NCBI RefSeq assembly: GCF_021729085.1
Contig: NZ_JAJSAR010000001.1
Coordinates: 310,001-374,000 of the forward strand
Length of the DNA stretch: 64,000 nt
Direction of reading: 5' to 3'
DNA from: Pseudohongiella sp. O18
GTDB taxonomy: Bacteria; Pseudomonadota; Gammaproteobacteria; Pseudomonadales; Pseudohongiellaceae
The notes beneath the pieces are model-generated. The model worked only from the letters and a program-made list of their open reading frames with translations, did not search any database and had not been told where the DNA came from. A program made the position numbers and the translations under genes. Below are positions 1 to 8,376 of this stretch, in pieces (positions within the stretch are counted from its first letter, which is position 1; each line of letters starts with the position of its first letter).

Positions 1-758
1 TCCGGGCCTGACTGAGGCATGTGTCCCATATCAAGAGAGAGTTTATTGCTGATCCCAAGTGCCTGCATTTCATCGTTCGTCCAGCAGGTGCCATCCACCA
101 TCAGGCAATCGGCCTGCTGCATGAACGGCAGCAGATGTGGTTCAATTGATGCCAGCCCGGGCGCATAAAAAAGCTTCTTGCCGCTGCGCGTGTCTTCCAG
201 CTGGATACCAATATTGTCACCTTCGTGCGGGTCGTGACGGTGCGGAGAGAATGGCGGCGCCTTGCTGCTGAGTGGCACAGCCGTAATGCGGATGTCATCA
301 ATACCTTCTACTTCAAAGCTACTGCCCGCTGCTGTGGGAATCTGATGCCAGGTCACACCACAAAAATGCCCCAGCACATTGAATATCGGGTTGCCCCTGG
401 TCAGATCCTCGTGGACCATGTCCGTGCAATAGATATCCAGTGGCGTTTTGCCTTCCCTTAGCATGAACAGGCCAGTGGTGTGATCGATCTGCGCATCCAT
501 CAAAACAATGCCACGTATAGCGGTGTCGCGAATCGCGCGCCCAGGCTGCAACTCAGGGAACTGTTGAAACTGCGCCAGAATGTCGGGTGATGTATTGAAC
601 AGCAGCCAGTTGATGTTATCGCTGCTGACCGCAATTGAAGACTGGGTGCGAGCTGTGGCTTTGATAGTACCTTTGCGCAAACCATCACAGTTCGGACAGT
701 TGCAATTCCACTGCGGAAAGCCGCCGCCCGCAGCGGAACCCAGGACATGAACTCTCAT
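1..758 (-). CDS. pqqB: PqqB, PQQ biosynthesis protein (partial, C-terminus outside window)
   Basis: About 252 N-terminal residues of a roughly 300-residue protein are visible; the gene runs off the left edge. The start MRVHVLGSAAGGGFPQWNCN is the family hallmark, with the CNCPNC cysteine cluster following. PqqB has a metallo-beta-lactamase fold and is assigned as the hydroxylase that oxidises the tyrosine part of the cross-linked Glu-Tyr intermediate in pyrroloquinoline quinone synthesis (family knowledge). The ATG at 758 is preceded by an AAGGA Shine-Dalgarno on the minus strand. It lies downstream of pqqA and is separated from it by a strong terminator-like hairpin, so its expression probably depends on read-through. 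pqqC, D and E would be expected beyond the left edge. No oddities seen in the visible part. Confidence 0.95.
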   Translation of the reverse strand, partial: MRVHVLGSAAGGGFPQWNCNCPNCDGLRKGTIKATARTQSSIAVSSDNINWLLFNTSPDILAQFQQFPELQPGRAIRDTAIRGIVLMDAQIDHTTGLFMLREGKTPLDIYCTDMVHEDLTRGNPIFNVLGHFCGVTWHQIPTAAGSSFEVEGIDDIRITAVPLSSKAPPFSPHRHDPHEGDNIGIQLEDTRSGKKLFYAPGLASIEPHLLPFMQQADCLMVDGTCWTNDEMQALGISNKLSLDMGHMPQSGP

Positions 759-773
759 AGGGTATCCTTGGCC

Positions 774-819
774 AAAAACAAAGAGAAAGCAGTCATTGGC
801 GCCGGCTGCTTTCTCTTTG
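774..819 (-). terminator. Intrinsic terminator/attenuator between pqqA and pqqB
   Basis: On the minus strand a perfect 14-bp stem (819-806 pairing with 792-779, loop 805-793) is followed at once by TTTTT (778-774). It lies 22 bases after the pqqA stop and 15 bases before the pqqB start. This is the right place to terminate most pqqA transcripts, giving more precursor peptide than enzyme. The hairpin is seen directly; the attenuation role is inferred. Confidence 0.85.
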
Positions 820-841
820 TGGTTTCACCATTAATTGAAAA

Positions 842-913
842 TTAACGGTTGGCGAAGTACATGGTGACTTCAAAGCCATAACGCATTTCGGTGTAAGCAG
901 GTTTAGTCCACAT
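842..913 (-). CDS. pqqA: PqqA, PQQ precursor peptide
   Basis: A 23-residue peptide beginning [18 protein letters not shown] and ending YFANR. The conserved E-x3-Y motif is present as Glu15 and Tyr19; these are the two residues that the radical SAM enzyme PqqE joins by a C-C bond to make the PQQ skeleton (family knowledge). Length matches the family (22-29 residues). A GGAG Shine-Dalgarno sits 8 bases before the ATG. It is the first gene of a minus-strand pqq operon and is followed by a strong hairpin before pqqB. The ORF is too short for usual length cut-offs but the identity is not in doubt. Confidence 0.96.
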   Translation of the reverse strand: MWTKPAYTEMRYGFEVTMYFANR

Positions 914-1166
914 AGTGTAATCTCCGTGGTAAATGGGTTTTCCCGGCTAAGCGGGGCTACGGCGCCAGAAGAACACATCGACCGGCGTCTGAAGCATCTC
1001 GATTGTTGCCCTGACGGGAGTGTTCAGGCAGCCGCATTATCAGCAATTGCGACTCATGATTTTCATTAGATTGCGCCGCCCACTATTGGCAAAACCATCT
1101 CAACCCTGTAAAAAAGTGCCGTCTTCATAACAACTTACAAGCCATTCCGAATAGCCAGGGGGTCAT

Positions 1167-2120
1167 ATCAACACGCTTTATCCACATATTGAGCCCTGTG
1201 AGAAACAATGGATCCAGGTATCGCCAAGCCATTCACTCTACGTTGAACGTTGCGGACGCAAAGGCGGGTACCCTGTTGTGTTCCTGCACGGTGGGCCCGG
1301 CAGTCAGATCAACGCCAATCACCGACGCTATTTCGATCCCGAGTTCTTCGACGTTGTGCTGTTCGACCAGCGCGGCTGCGGGCAGTCTCGACCGGCGGGG
1401 GAAACACGCGACAACAACACTCAGGCACTAATCAAAGACATTAACGCTCTGAGAGAGATTCTTGGCATCGAAGGCAGGATGATGCTGTTTGGCGGTTCCT
1501 GGGGCAGCGCGTTGGCACTCGCCTATGCGCGAAAATTTCCACAACATGTGGCTGCCATGATTCTGCGCGGCGTGTTCCTGGCGACAGACGAGGAAGTAGA
1601 GTGGTTCACCAACGGCCTGTCACGCTTTGCTCCAGCCGCATTCCAGCAGTTGACCGACGGTATGTCAGACAACCTGATCCAGTCATATCATGAAGCCGTG
1701 TTCAGCAGTGATGAAAGACTCGCGAGCGAGGCAGCTGTGCGCTGGGTAAACTATGAAATGCAGATTATGAGCATCGGTGTTGAGTCAAACGGGCAATCTT
1801 CGGCAACGGAACTGCAGCCGAGTCAGGCCTTATTGAATCGTGCCAGAATCCAGTTGCATTACCTAAAGCATCACTGTTTTATGGCGGATGTTTCATTGCT
1901 GAACAGTGCAGCGTCTCTCAGCATGCCCGTGACAATCGTTCAGGGCGCGCTGGACATGGTCTGTCCGCCGATCACCGCATGGCAACTGAGCGAGCAACTA
2001 CCTAACGCCCGCTTTCGCCTGGTAGGCAAGGCCGGGCATAGCGGACTTTCCGATAGCATGGCCAGCGCATTACGCGAAGAAACAGATGCGATGCGCGACC
2101 TGTTGCGAATCAATGAATAA
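1167..2120 (+). CDS. pip: Proline iminopeptidase, apparent ATC start
   Basis: Alpha/beta-hydrolase of peptidase family S33 that removes N-terminal proline from peptides. Counting from 1167 it has 317 residues, the normal family length, with the oxyanion HGGPG at 41-45, nucleophile elbow GGSWGS (Ser111), Asp263 and His291. The N-terminal NTLYPHIEP motif normally follows the initiator Met, but here that codon is ATC, 4 bases after AGGGGG at 1157-1162. The frame is closed by TAG at 1152, and there is no ATG, GTG or TTG before GTG at 1278. Starting at 1278 would lose 37 conserved residues and begin just before HGGPG. So either initiation is at ATC, or there is a base error or mutation. It lies 9 bases before the sensor kinase gene and is divergent from pqqA; a role in processing PqqA remnants is possible but unproven. 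Confidence 0.85.
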   Translation: MNTLYPHIEPCEKQWIQVSPSHSLYVERCGRKGGYPVVFLHGGPGSQINANHRRYFDPEFFDVVLFDQRGCGQSRPAGETRDNNTQALIKDINALREILGIEGRMMLFGGSWGSALALAYARKFPQHVAAMILRGVFLATDEEVEWFTNGLSRFAPAAFQQLTDGMSDNLIQSYHEAVFSSDERLASEAAVRWVNYEMQIMSIGVESNGQSSATELQPSQALLNRARIQLHYLKHHCFMADVSLLNSAASLSMPVTIVQGALDMVCPPITAWQLSEQLPNARFRLVGKAGHSGLSDSMASALREETDAMRDLLRINE

Positions 2121-2129
2121 GAGGCTGAT

Positions 2130-3548
2130 ATGAATCTGCGCTTTCGGGTTGGCCTGAGTATTTCCCTGGTCGGCATCGCCTGCCTGGCGGTCATGGCCTA
2201 TATGCTGATTGATTACAAGCGCCGATCAATAGACCAGGAGATTGAGGCCGGCACCCGGGTTGCCATTCAACTGCTGCAGGCTATCACGCCCTCACCGCTG
2301 GAGCTGGCACAAATATCAGACCCCATGGCCAGCCTGGTTGATTACATGAGAAATGTCGGTCGTGTGCGCGCCAATGAAGTACGCATCTATGACACCAATA
2401 ATCAACTCATATACGAGTCCCCGCCCTCGGACTACAAGCAGGGCCGGTGGGCTCCCGACTGGTTCAGTGCCCTGGTGGCTCCGGATACCAGTGAAGTCAG
2501 GCTGCCAGTTCCTGGCGGCTCCATACTGATTACACCCGACTCCTCTAGATCCGTACTCGACGCCTGGGATGAGCTTTGGCAGTTTGCTCTGTTTGTGCTC
2601 GCCATCATAATCCTGCTGAATATTGCGGTCTACCAGATTCTGGGCCGCACGCTAAAACCACTGAACGACATCGTCACGGCTCTGACTGAAATGGAACGAG
2701 GCAACTACGATGTCCGACTTCAGCACTACGACCTGCCTGAATTCAATGCGATCTCTCAGACTTTTAATCGCATGGCCTCGTCGCTGCAGGAGGCACTGAT
2801 TGAAAATGCCCGGCTCGCCCGGGAAGAGCAGCAGCGTCTGGCTGCAGAGAAAGAGCTGGAACAGAACCGACGTTTCACGCAGTTGATACAGGTGAAACTT
2901 GAGGAAGAGCGCCGCGCGATTGCCAGAGAGCTGCACGACGAACTTGGACAATGCATTACTGCCATCAAGACGGTCGGCACCACCATTGCCAACCGCAGCG
3001 ACTCTGAAAACGAAGAAACCCGACGCAATGCAAGAACCATTATTGAGGTGGCATCACATATTTATGATGTGGTTCACTCGATGATCCGCCAGCTACGACC
3101 CAGCGCGCTGGATCACCTGGGATTGAATGATGCCATCGACGACCTGGTCTCGCAGTATCAGAAACAGCATCCTCAACTCAATATCGTGCTGACCACTGAG
3201 GATGCACTTAATCAGTATAATGAAAACGTTAATATCACTGTCTATCGTGTGGTGCAGGAGTCGCTGACCAATGTGGTCAAACACGCCGATGCCGTAAATG
3301 TCCAGGTGTCATTGTCGATGCAGGCAGAAAAGCATGAGGCGCAAAAGGCGGATCGCCTCAAGATCGTCATCCGCGATGACGGCAAAGGGCTCAGTGAGGA
3401 CTTTGCAGAGACTCGCCGTTTCGGTCTGGCAGGTATCAAGGAACGCGTGCAGGCTTTCGGCGGCGAAGTCAGCTTTGAGTCCAAGCCTGAGAGCGGAACA
3501 ACCATCCGCGCTGAACTACCCGTGGGTCAGGAAGAAATGAAGCCATGA
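2130..3548 (+). CDS. NarL-type sensor histidine kinase, MoxY-like
   Basis: Membrane sensor kinase of 472 residues: TM1 about 8-28, periplasmic region 29-150, TM2 about 151-171, HAMP about 172-225, coiled coil to 260, HisKA_3 phosphoacceptor helix with ARELHDELGQ (His269), and a HATPase domain with N-box QESLTN (Asn381) and DDGKG at 416-420. The periplasmic part (bound by YESPPSDYKQG and SRSVLDAWDEL) looks like the LapD/MoxY N-terminal domain; this is recognition by eye. MoxY kinases control methanol oxidation, a PQQ-dependent process, which would fit the pqq genes next door. It overlaps the response regulator by 4 bases (ATGA), so the pair is translationally coupled; the iminopeptidase is probably the first gene of the operon. 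Confidence 0.9.
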   Translation: MNLRFRVGLSISLVGIACLAVMAYMLIDYKRRSIDQEIEAGTRVAIQLLQAITPSPLELAQISDPMASLVDYMRNVGRVRANEVRIYDTNNQLIYESPPSDYKQGRWAPDWFSALVAPDTSEVRLPVPGGSILITPDSSRSVLDAWDELWQFALFVLAIIILLNIAVYQILGRTLKPLNDIVTALTEMERGNYDVRLQHYDLPEFNAISQTFNRMASSLQEALIENARLAREEQQRLAAEKELEQNRRFTQLIQVKLEEERRAIARELHDELGQCITAIKTVGTTIANRSDSENEETRRNARTIIEVASHIYDVVHSMIRQLRPSALDHLGLNDAIDDLVSQYQKQHPQLNIVLTTEDALNQYNENVNITVYRVVQESLTNVVKHADAVNVQVSLSMQAEKHEAQKADRLKIVIRDDGKGLSEDFAETRRFGLAGIKERVQAFGGEVSFESKPESGTTIRAELPVGQEEMKP

Positions 3549-4183
3549 AAAAGATTAGTGTCATGTTGGTGGACGATCATGCTGTCGTCCGCATGGGCTT
3601 CAAGCTATTGCTGCAAGGCTCCGATGATATCGAGGTACTCGGGGAAGCCCAGAGCGGCGAAGATGCGCTGAAACAGCTTCAGACACTGGCTCCCGATGTT
3701 CTGATCATGGACATCTCCATGCCAGGCATGGGCGGGCTGGAAGCCATCGGTAGAGTGCTTGCCAAATATCCGCAACAGAGAATTCTGGTGCTGTCAGCAC
3801 ATGAAGATATCATGCATGCCCGCCGTGTACTTAAAGCGGGTGCGTCAGGCTATGTGACCAAACGATCGGCAGCTGATGTATTAATGCAGGCGGTTCGTGC
3901 TGTGTACAAGGGTCAGGTCTATCTGGAACCGGAGGTTGCCCAGGCGATGGCCGTTGAGCAGGTCTCAGGTTCAAAGAATCCACTGGATGCGCTGAGCGAA
4001 AAAGAGTTCAAGGTTTTTCTGGAACTTGCCAAAGGTCGGTCCGTGCAGGAAATAGCCGATGCCATGTCATTGAGTCCCCGCACTATCGGGACTCACCTGT
4101 ACAACATCAAACAGAAACTCAATGCCTCGAACAGTGCCGAGCTGGCAATCATCGCGATACGGGCTGGACTTATCAAACCCTGA
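3545..4183 (+). CDS. LuxR/NarL-family response regulator
   Basis: Response regulator of 212 residues with a receiver domain (acidic pair Asp10/Asp11, phosphoacceptor Asp56 in LIMDISMPG, conserved Lys near 107 in VTKRS) and a C-terminal LuxR-type helix-turn-helix (about 145-205; EIADAMSLSPRTIGTHLYNIKQKL). The DNA-binding output implies it is a transcription factor phosphorylated by the overlapping kinase. It is followed by a strong bidirectional terminator. By position, likely targets are the pqq operon, the iminopeptidase operon, or PQQ-dependent dehydrogenase genes; that is inference. Close relatives include the UvrY/GacA, MoxX and AgmR-type regulators, and the sequence alone does not choose among these. 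Confidence 0.92.
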   Translation: MKKISVMLVDDHAVVRMGFKLLLQGSDDIEVLGEAQSGEDALKQLQTLAPDVLIMDISMPGMGGLEAIGRVLAKYPQQRILVLSAHEDIMHARRVLKAGASGYVTKRSAADVLMQAVRAVYKGQVYLEPEVAQAMAVEQVSGSKNPLDALSEKEFKVFLELAKGRSVQEIADAMSLSPRTIGTHLYNIKQKLNASNSAELAIIAIRAGLIKP

Positions 4184-4259
4184 GACCAGGCTGTCAGGCA
4201 GAGAAATCCCGACACTTTCTTCTCACGATAAAATTATATCTTTGTACCACACCCAAATG

Positions 4260-4283
4260 AAAAAGGCCCCGAGGGGCCTTTTT
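4260..4283. terminator. Bidirectional intrinsic terminator
   Basis: Hairpin of AAAAAGGCCCC and GGGGCCTTTTT arms around a 2-base centre, giving a U-tract on both strands. It separates the rightward response-regulator gene from the leftward TonB-receptor gene, so it can serve both. Confidence 0.9.
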
Positions 4284-4359
4284 GCATGAGTCTTTACGTC
4301 TCGCAGTCAGTGGGCGCCCGATCAGACCATTGCAGATCAGACGCCCATCACTTGCGGTA

Positions 4360-7335
4360 TTAGAACTCGTATACCGCGCGGGCGTAGATTGAGCGACCCA
4401 TTGGATCCTGCAGCTCACCCATGACGCCGGCGAAGTCCGGAGTACGCTGAGCCTGACGATCGAACAGGTTGCGTGAACCCAGTGTGAACGCCAGCTCACC
4501 GCCGTACAGGTTGTAGCCGCGGTAGGTGTAAGCCAGGTCGAAGTCTGTCCAGGCGCGGATTTCACCGCCTACGATAGACGGGTTTGGATTGGTGTTGGCA
4601 AACCAGGCGATGATACGTGTGTAGTCAGTGCCGTCCCAGTCCGTAGCACCGACGTAGCGTACAGTGCCCGTGACCGCGTGATTGTCGAGCGTCCAGCCAA
4701 TGCGCAGGTTGGCTTTCAGCTCGGGCAGCGCCGGTGCGGTACCGGTCAACAGGTTGGTTTTTCCAACACCATCAATGACCGGGCTATCAACGTCGTCCTG
4801 ATACAGGAACTCATCAATATAGGTAGCCTGCAGGTTGAAACGCAGATCACCCCAGTCACGCAGACTCATATTGTAGTTACCCTGGATGTCATACGCGGTT
4901 ACTTTCACGCTCTGAGCGTTCACGCTGCCAGGTGAAGTAACCTGCAGAATAGTACCCAGGTCGTTCGGGTCACGAATGATGTCCGGGTTGCTCAGACCAC
5001 TGTTCAGCCACGCCTGCAGCTGCGCACGTGATGGCTGGTTCGCCGCACCTACACCACTTCCGGTAAATCCGGACCAGGCTTTGAAGGCTTCAAAGTCGGC
5101 ATTCATGACCTGCTGGCCAGTGATACCCACAATACGGTTTTCAAAGTCTGTCTCGTTCCAGGTGACTGACATGTCGAAGTTGCCAAATGCCAGGTCGAAA
5201 CCGAGCTGCTGTGAGGTAGACACCTCGTTCTCCAGATTGGGGTTACCACCCGAACAGGCCGTGGTGAACGCCGAGAACGACGAGAAGCGGTCTGTTACCG
5301 TTGACAGACCACAGCTAACCGGGTCCAGCAACTGGGCAATAGTTGGTGCGATGAACGCATCACCGGTGGTGGCACGCAGGCTTAACCAGTCAGTAGCCGC
5401 CCATGTCACACCGAATTTCGGGTCGGTAGACTCCTGACCTGTGCTGAAGTCTTCGCGACGTACCGCCGCTTCCACTTCAACGTTGCTCAAGACTGGCAGA
5501 GCCAGCTCGAGGAAGTAGGCATCCACCTCACGGCTACCTGATGTGACGTTTTCTGGTATCGGGCTGCCGATCCAGGTAACACCACGAATCTCATGAACTG
5601 ACGGCGTGTTGGTGTACTTATCGTCACGACGCTGATAACCCACCGCGGCACCAATGGTACCGCCCGGCAGCTGCAGGCTGCTTGGGAATATTTCACCGTT
5701 CAACACGATATCGATGGTGTTCAGCCATTCTTCACTCTCTTCCTTGGAACGTGCAGCAATGGCATTCATCACATGAACAGAGTTGTTGTTGGCCTGATCC
5801 ACTACAAAGAAGGGGTTGTAGCAGGCATCGCGGTCGTTGACCACGTCACAGGCAAGTCCCTGGTTCATCGCGGTGATGTCGTAGTTCTGGTTCGACATGT
5901 AGCGAATCTTGTTGTAGTTCTGGGCATATGCCGCCATACCTTCCCAGCCTTCCAGCATGGGCACTGTAAAGTCGGCCTGCAGCATGAAGCGGCTGTTATG
6001 GTCTGTCAGGTCAGAGATGTTGTCCATGTCCTGGGTATGACCGTCTGATGGTGTATGCGTCTTGTTGATCGGACGCAACGTACGTGGACGCACGTCCTCA
6101 CGCAGTGGCACACCGTTTGGTGTGGTGCCAGATACAATATAGTCCATCAAGCCGTCGTTGTTACGGTCAACGCTGCCGCGATCTGGCACGCCATCGCCAT
6201 TGGTGTCCACACCGTAAAGCTGCGCACCGGCCGAGTTTCTGGCCATGAAGGGGTTACCCGGTATCTCACCCCGGATAGTCATCAGTTCACCAATCCGTGA
6301 GTTACCCGGGTTGGAGGTTGACGTGAACGCACGCTCAGCCATACGAGTATTGAAATACTGCGCACGAAGAGTCAGGTCGTCGCTGACATCCCAGGTGGCA
6401 TTAGCGAAGATGGAACCGGTTTGTGATGGTTCCCGGTAGCTACGTGTGTCACCGAAATCGAAGAAACAGGTGGTGCCGAACAGCATGCCGTACGGGTTGT
6501 TGTTAGCGCCAGCGACATATGACTGACGCTCCGATGCCGGCGCACAGTTAGGATCAGGACGGTTCGCGCGCGCGCCCGTGTATTGCCCGTTGGCATCTCG
6601 CACAGGCACCACATAGTTACCTGGCGCGTTAGACGAATAGTTCAGACCGGCCTGAGCCAGATAGGGCCGTTCATCCCAGCCCAGTCGGCTGTTCTGACGG
6701 TACTGCCCGGCAAGCACCAGGTTCAGGTCACCGATGTCGGTACCCCACAGCATCTGCAGTGACTCTTCATCGTAGTCACCGCGGGAATCCTGTTCACCAT
6801 AGGCTTCAATCTTGACGCCATCGTAAGAGGTAAACGGAACAAAGTTGACCACACCGGCCACCGCTTCGTTGCCGTACAGTGCCGCAGCACCGTCAGCCAC
6901 GATATCAATGCGCGAAATGGCGATCGTGGGGATCATCATGTTGACGTTTTCGTTGGCTATACGCTTGCCGTCCATCAGGGTCAGCGTAGAGCGAGGGCCA
7001 AGACCACGCAGGTCAATGTTGGTGCTGCGTGAACTGGTACCCTGAATAGTGTTGGTAACGGATGAAGAAGGACCACCGACGAAAGACATGTTCTGAATAA
7101 CTTCGCCGAGGTTCATGGTACCTTCGTCCTGAAGATCGTCAGCCGAAATCTGGGTGACCTGGGAGGCCTGGGTGAAACCTTCGCTTCGACGGATAAAGGA
7201 ACCGGTGACAACCACCTCTTCCACTTCGACACCGCTTTCCTGCTGTTGAGCAAAGCCCTGACCAGCCAGCGGAAGTAATGAAAGGGAGATTGCTGTGCAG
7301 AGAAGTCTGCGCCGATGGGGCACGTGGAATCGCAT
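4360..7335 (-). CDS. TonB-dependent outer-membrane receptor
   Basis: Receptor of 991 residues with a signal peptide (cleavage near AQG/FAQ, residue 28), a short TonB-box-like segment (VEVEEVVVTG, about 34-43), a plug domain (about 55-165, with LRGLGPRSTLTLMDGKR and AALYGNEAVAGVVNF), and a long beta-barrel ending in the C-terminal aromatic signature ARAVYEF. It would import a large substrate through the outer membrane using TonB-ExbBD energy. The plug and barrel style fits the large receptors that marine gammaproteobacteria use for peptides, carbohydrates or siderophores; the substrate cannot be told. A good AAGGAG lies 6 bases before the ATG. It is divergent from a 2OG-Fe(II) oxygenase gene, a pairing seen around other TonB receptors. 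Confidence 0.93.
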   Translation of the reverse strand: MRFHVPHRRRLLCTAISLSLLPLAGQGFAQQQESGVEVEEVVVTGSFIRRSEGFTQASQVTQISADDLQDEGTMNLGEVIQNMSFVGGPSSSVTNTIQGTSSRSTNIDLRGLGPRSTLTLMDGKRIANENVNMMIPTIAISRIDIVADGAAALYGNEAVAGVVNFVPFTSYDGVKIEAYGEQDSRGDYDEESLQMLWGTDIGDLNLVLAGQYRQNSRLGWDERPYLAQAGLNYSSNAPGNYVVPVRDANGQYTGARANRPDPNCAPASERQSYVAGANNNPYGMLFGTTCFFDFGDTRSYREPSQTGSIFANATWDVSDDLTLRAQYFNTRMAERAFTSTSNPGNSRIGELMTIRGEIPGNPFMARNSAGAQLYGVDTNGDGVPDRGSVDRNNDGLMDYIVSGTTPNGVPLREDVRPRTLRPINKTHTPSDGHTQDMDNISDLTDHNSRFMLQADFTVPMLEGWEGMAAYAQNYNKIRYMSNQNYDITAMNQGLACDVVNDRDACYNPFFVVDQANNNSVHVMNAIAARSKEESEEWLNTIDIVLNGEIFPSSLQLPGGTIGAAVGYQRRDDKYTNTPSVHEIRGVTWIGSPIPENVTSGSREVDAYFLELALPVLSNVEVEAAVRREDFSTGQESTDPKFGVTWAATDWLSLRATTGDAFIAPTIAQLLDPVSCGLSTVTDRFSSFSAFTTACSGGNPNLENEVSTSQQLGFDLAFGNFDMSVTWNETDFENRIVGITGQQVMNADFEAFKAWSGFTGSGVGAANQPSRAQLQAWLNSGLSNPDIIRDPNDLGTILQVTSPGSVNAQSVKVTAYDIQGNYNMSLRDWGDLRFNLQATYIDEFLYQDDVDSPVIDGVGKTNLLTGTAPALPELKANLRIGWTLDNHAVTGTVRYVGATDWDGTDYTRIIAWFANTNPNPSIVGGEIRAWTDFDLAYTYRGYNLYGGELAFTLGSRNLFDRQAQRTPDFAGVMGELQDPMGRSIYARAVYEF

Positions 7336-7671
7336 ATATCACTCCTTAGTATTTTTATTGTCTGAGACGTATCTATACTGCCAGGACGCGACAATCGGAG
7401 TGCGGAGGTCGTGGGTAGCAAACCTTTAGCCCGTCACCAATCGTAACGCCAGTTCCTACCACAAACTTCTGGAACGCTTGAATAATCCCCCAATAAAGGA
7501 ATAATTGCAACAGCCTGTAACAATTAAGATGAAATGTGTCTGCTTATTGCCACAGATGTATGTATAGAGAGATGAAAAACTGGACGAGCGCCCGTTTCAA
7601 TTATATCTTCTTCCACACGTATCAGCGGTCTTGGAAGACCACGTATCACACACAAAAATAAGGAAAAAATC
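7336..7671. promoter_or_regulatory. Divergent intergenic region with paired CACGTATCA repeats
   Basis: This 336-base gap separates the divergent TonB-receptor and oxygenase genes and must hold both promoters. The clearest structure is a direct repeat CACGTATCA at 7616-7624 and 7640-7648 (24 bases start to start), flanking a small inverted repeat GGTCTTGGAAGACC (7627-7640), all just before the oxygenase Shine-Dalgarno. This could be an operator or an RNA element. I see no convincing -35/-10 pair. Confidence 0.45.
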
Positions 7672-8271
7672 TTGCAGATAATTCCGCAGCCACTGTTTCC
7701 AAGCATGGTCTGGAGCACTCGCTTCGATGACCATGCAACACTCAACGCCGAGTTGATGAAATTGATACATCAGATGCAGGAAAAGAACCCGGCGGGCGTG
7801 CAAAACACCAACGTCAAAGGCTGGCAGAGCCCCAACAACCTGCAGACGCTGCCAGAGTTTAATCCAATTAACCAACGCATCCTGCAGGCATGTCAGCGAA
7901 TTGGTGAATCGATTCATTTTATGCCTAACCTAAGCTACCTGCATCAGGCCTGGGTCAACGTCAGTCCGCCAGGTGCCTCAAATAAGATCCACTACCATGC
8001 CAACTGCCATTTCAGTGGCGTCTACTACGTCAGCCTGAAAGCACCGGAGTGCGGCAGCATTTATTTTCGCGACCCAAGAGTTGCATCACGGATGATGACC
8101 TATCCAGTCACCCAGCTTTCAGAATTCACTGCCGAAGAAATCCAGATGAAACCGGAGGAAGGGCGGCTATACATATTTCCGGGCTGGCTGGAACATGGCG
8201 TGGAGGAGAACAGGAGTGATCGTGACCGGATCAGTATAAGCTTTAACGTGCTGGCAACGCAGCAGCGCTGA
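7672..8271 (+). CDS. Putative 2OG-Fe(II) oxygenase (TIGR02466-like)
   Basis: Protein of 199 residues resembling the TIGR02466/2OG-FeII_Oxy_5 family by its ordered motifs: AWVNVSPPGASNKIHYHANCHFSGVYYV (here split by position 102-129, with candidate iron ligands in the HYHANCH stretch), YFRDPR, and EGRLYIFPGWLEHGVEEN followed by RISISFN near the C-terminus (second His and the 2-oxoglutarate-binding Arg). Members are cytoplasmic oxygenases of largely unknown substrate. The start is TTG, preceded by AAGGA 7 bases upstream; no ATG lies in a suitable place. It is divergent from a TonB receptor, suggesting a shared uptake or iron-related role, but that is only context. Confidence 0.78.
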   Translation: MQIIPQPLFPSMVWSTRFDDHATLNAELMKLIHQMQEKNPAGVQNTNVKGWQSPNNLQTLPEFNPINQRILQACQRIGESIHFMPNLSYLHQAWVNVSPPGASNKIHYHANCHFSGVYYVSLKAPECGSIYFRDPRVASRMMTYPVTQLSEFTAEEIQMKPEEGRLYIFPGWLEHGVEENRSDRDRISISFNVLATQQR

Positions 8272-8320
8272 CTTGTTCAGGCAATTCGCCAGGCTTTAGT
8301 ATTACACCTGGCCCGTAATA

Positions 8321-8346
8321 TCGCGCAGACAAATCTGGCTGCGCGA
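8321..8346. terminator. Inverted repeat between convergent genes
   Basis: TCGCGCAG (8321-8328) and CTGCGCGA (8339-8346) form an 8-bp stem with a 10-base loop between the convergent oxygenase and gamma-glutamyltranspeptidase genes. There is no U-tract, so termination is only possible, not shown. Confidence 0.4.
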
Positions 8347-8376
8347 ATTATGCCAGCGTTGGGAGCGCAGTTATCA

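Noticed and set aside
1278-1280. GTG as the start of proline iminopeptidase
   Set aside because: It would begin inside the conserved beta-strand before HGGPG and has no Shine-Dalgarno; the coding similarity clearly continues upstream to 1167.
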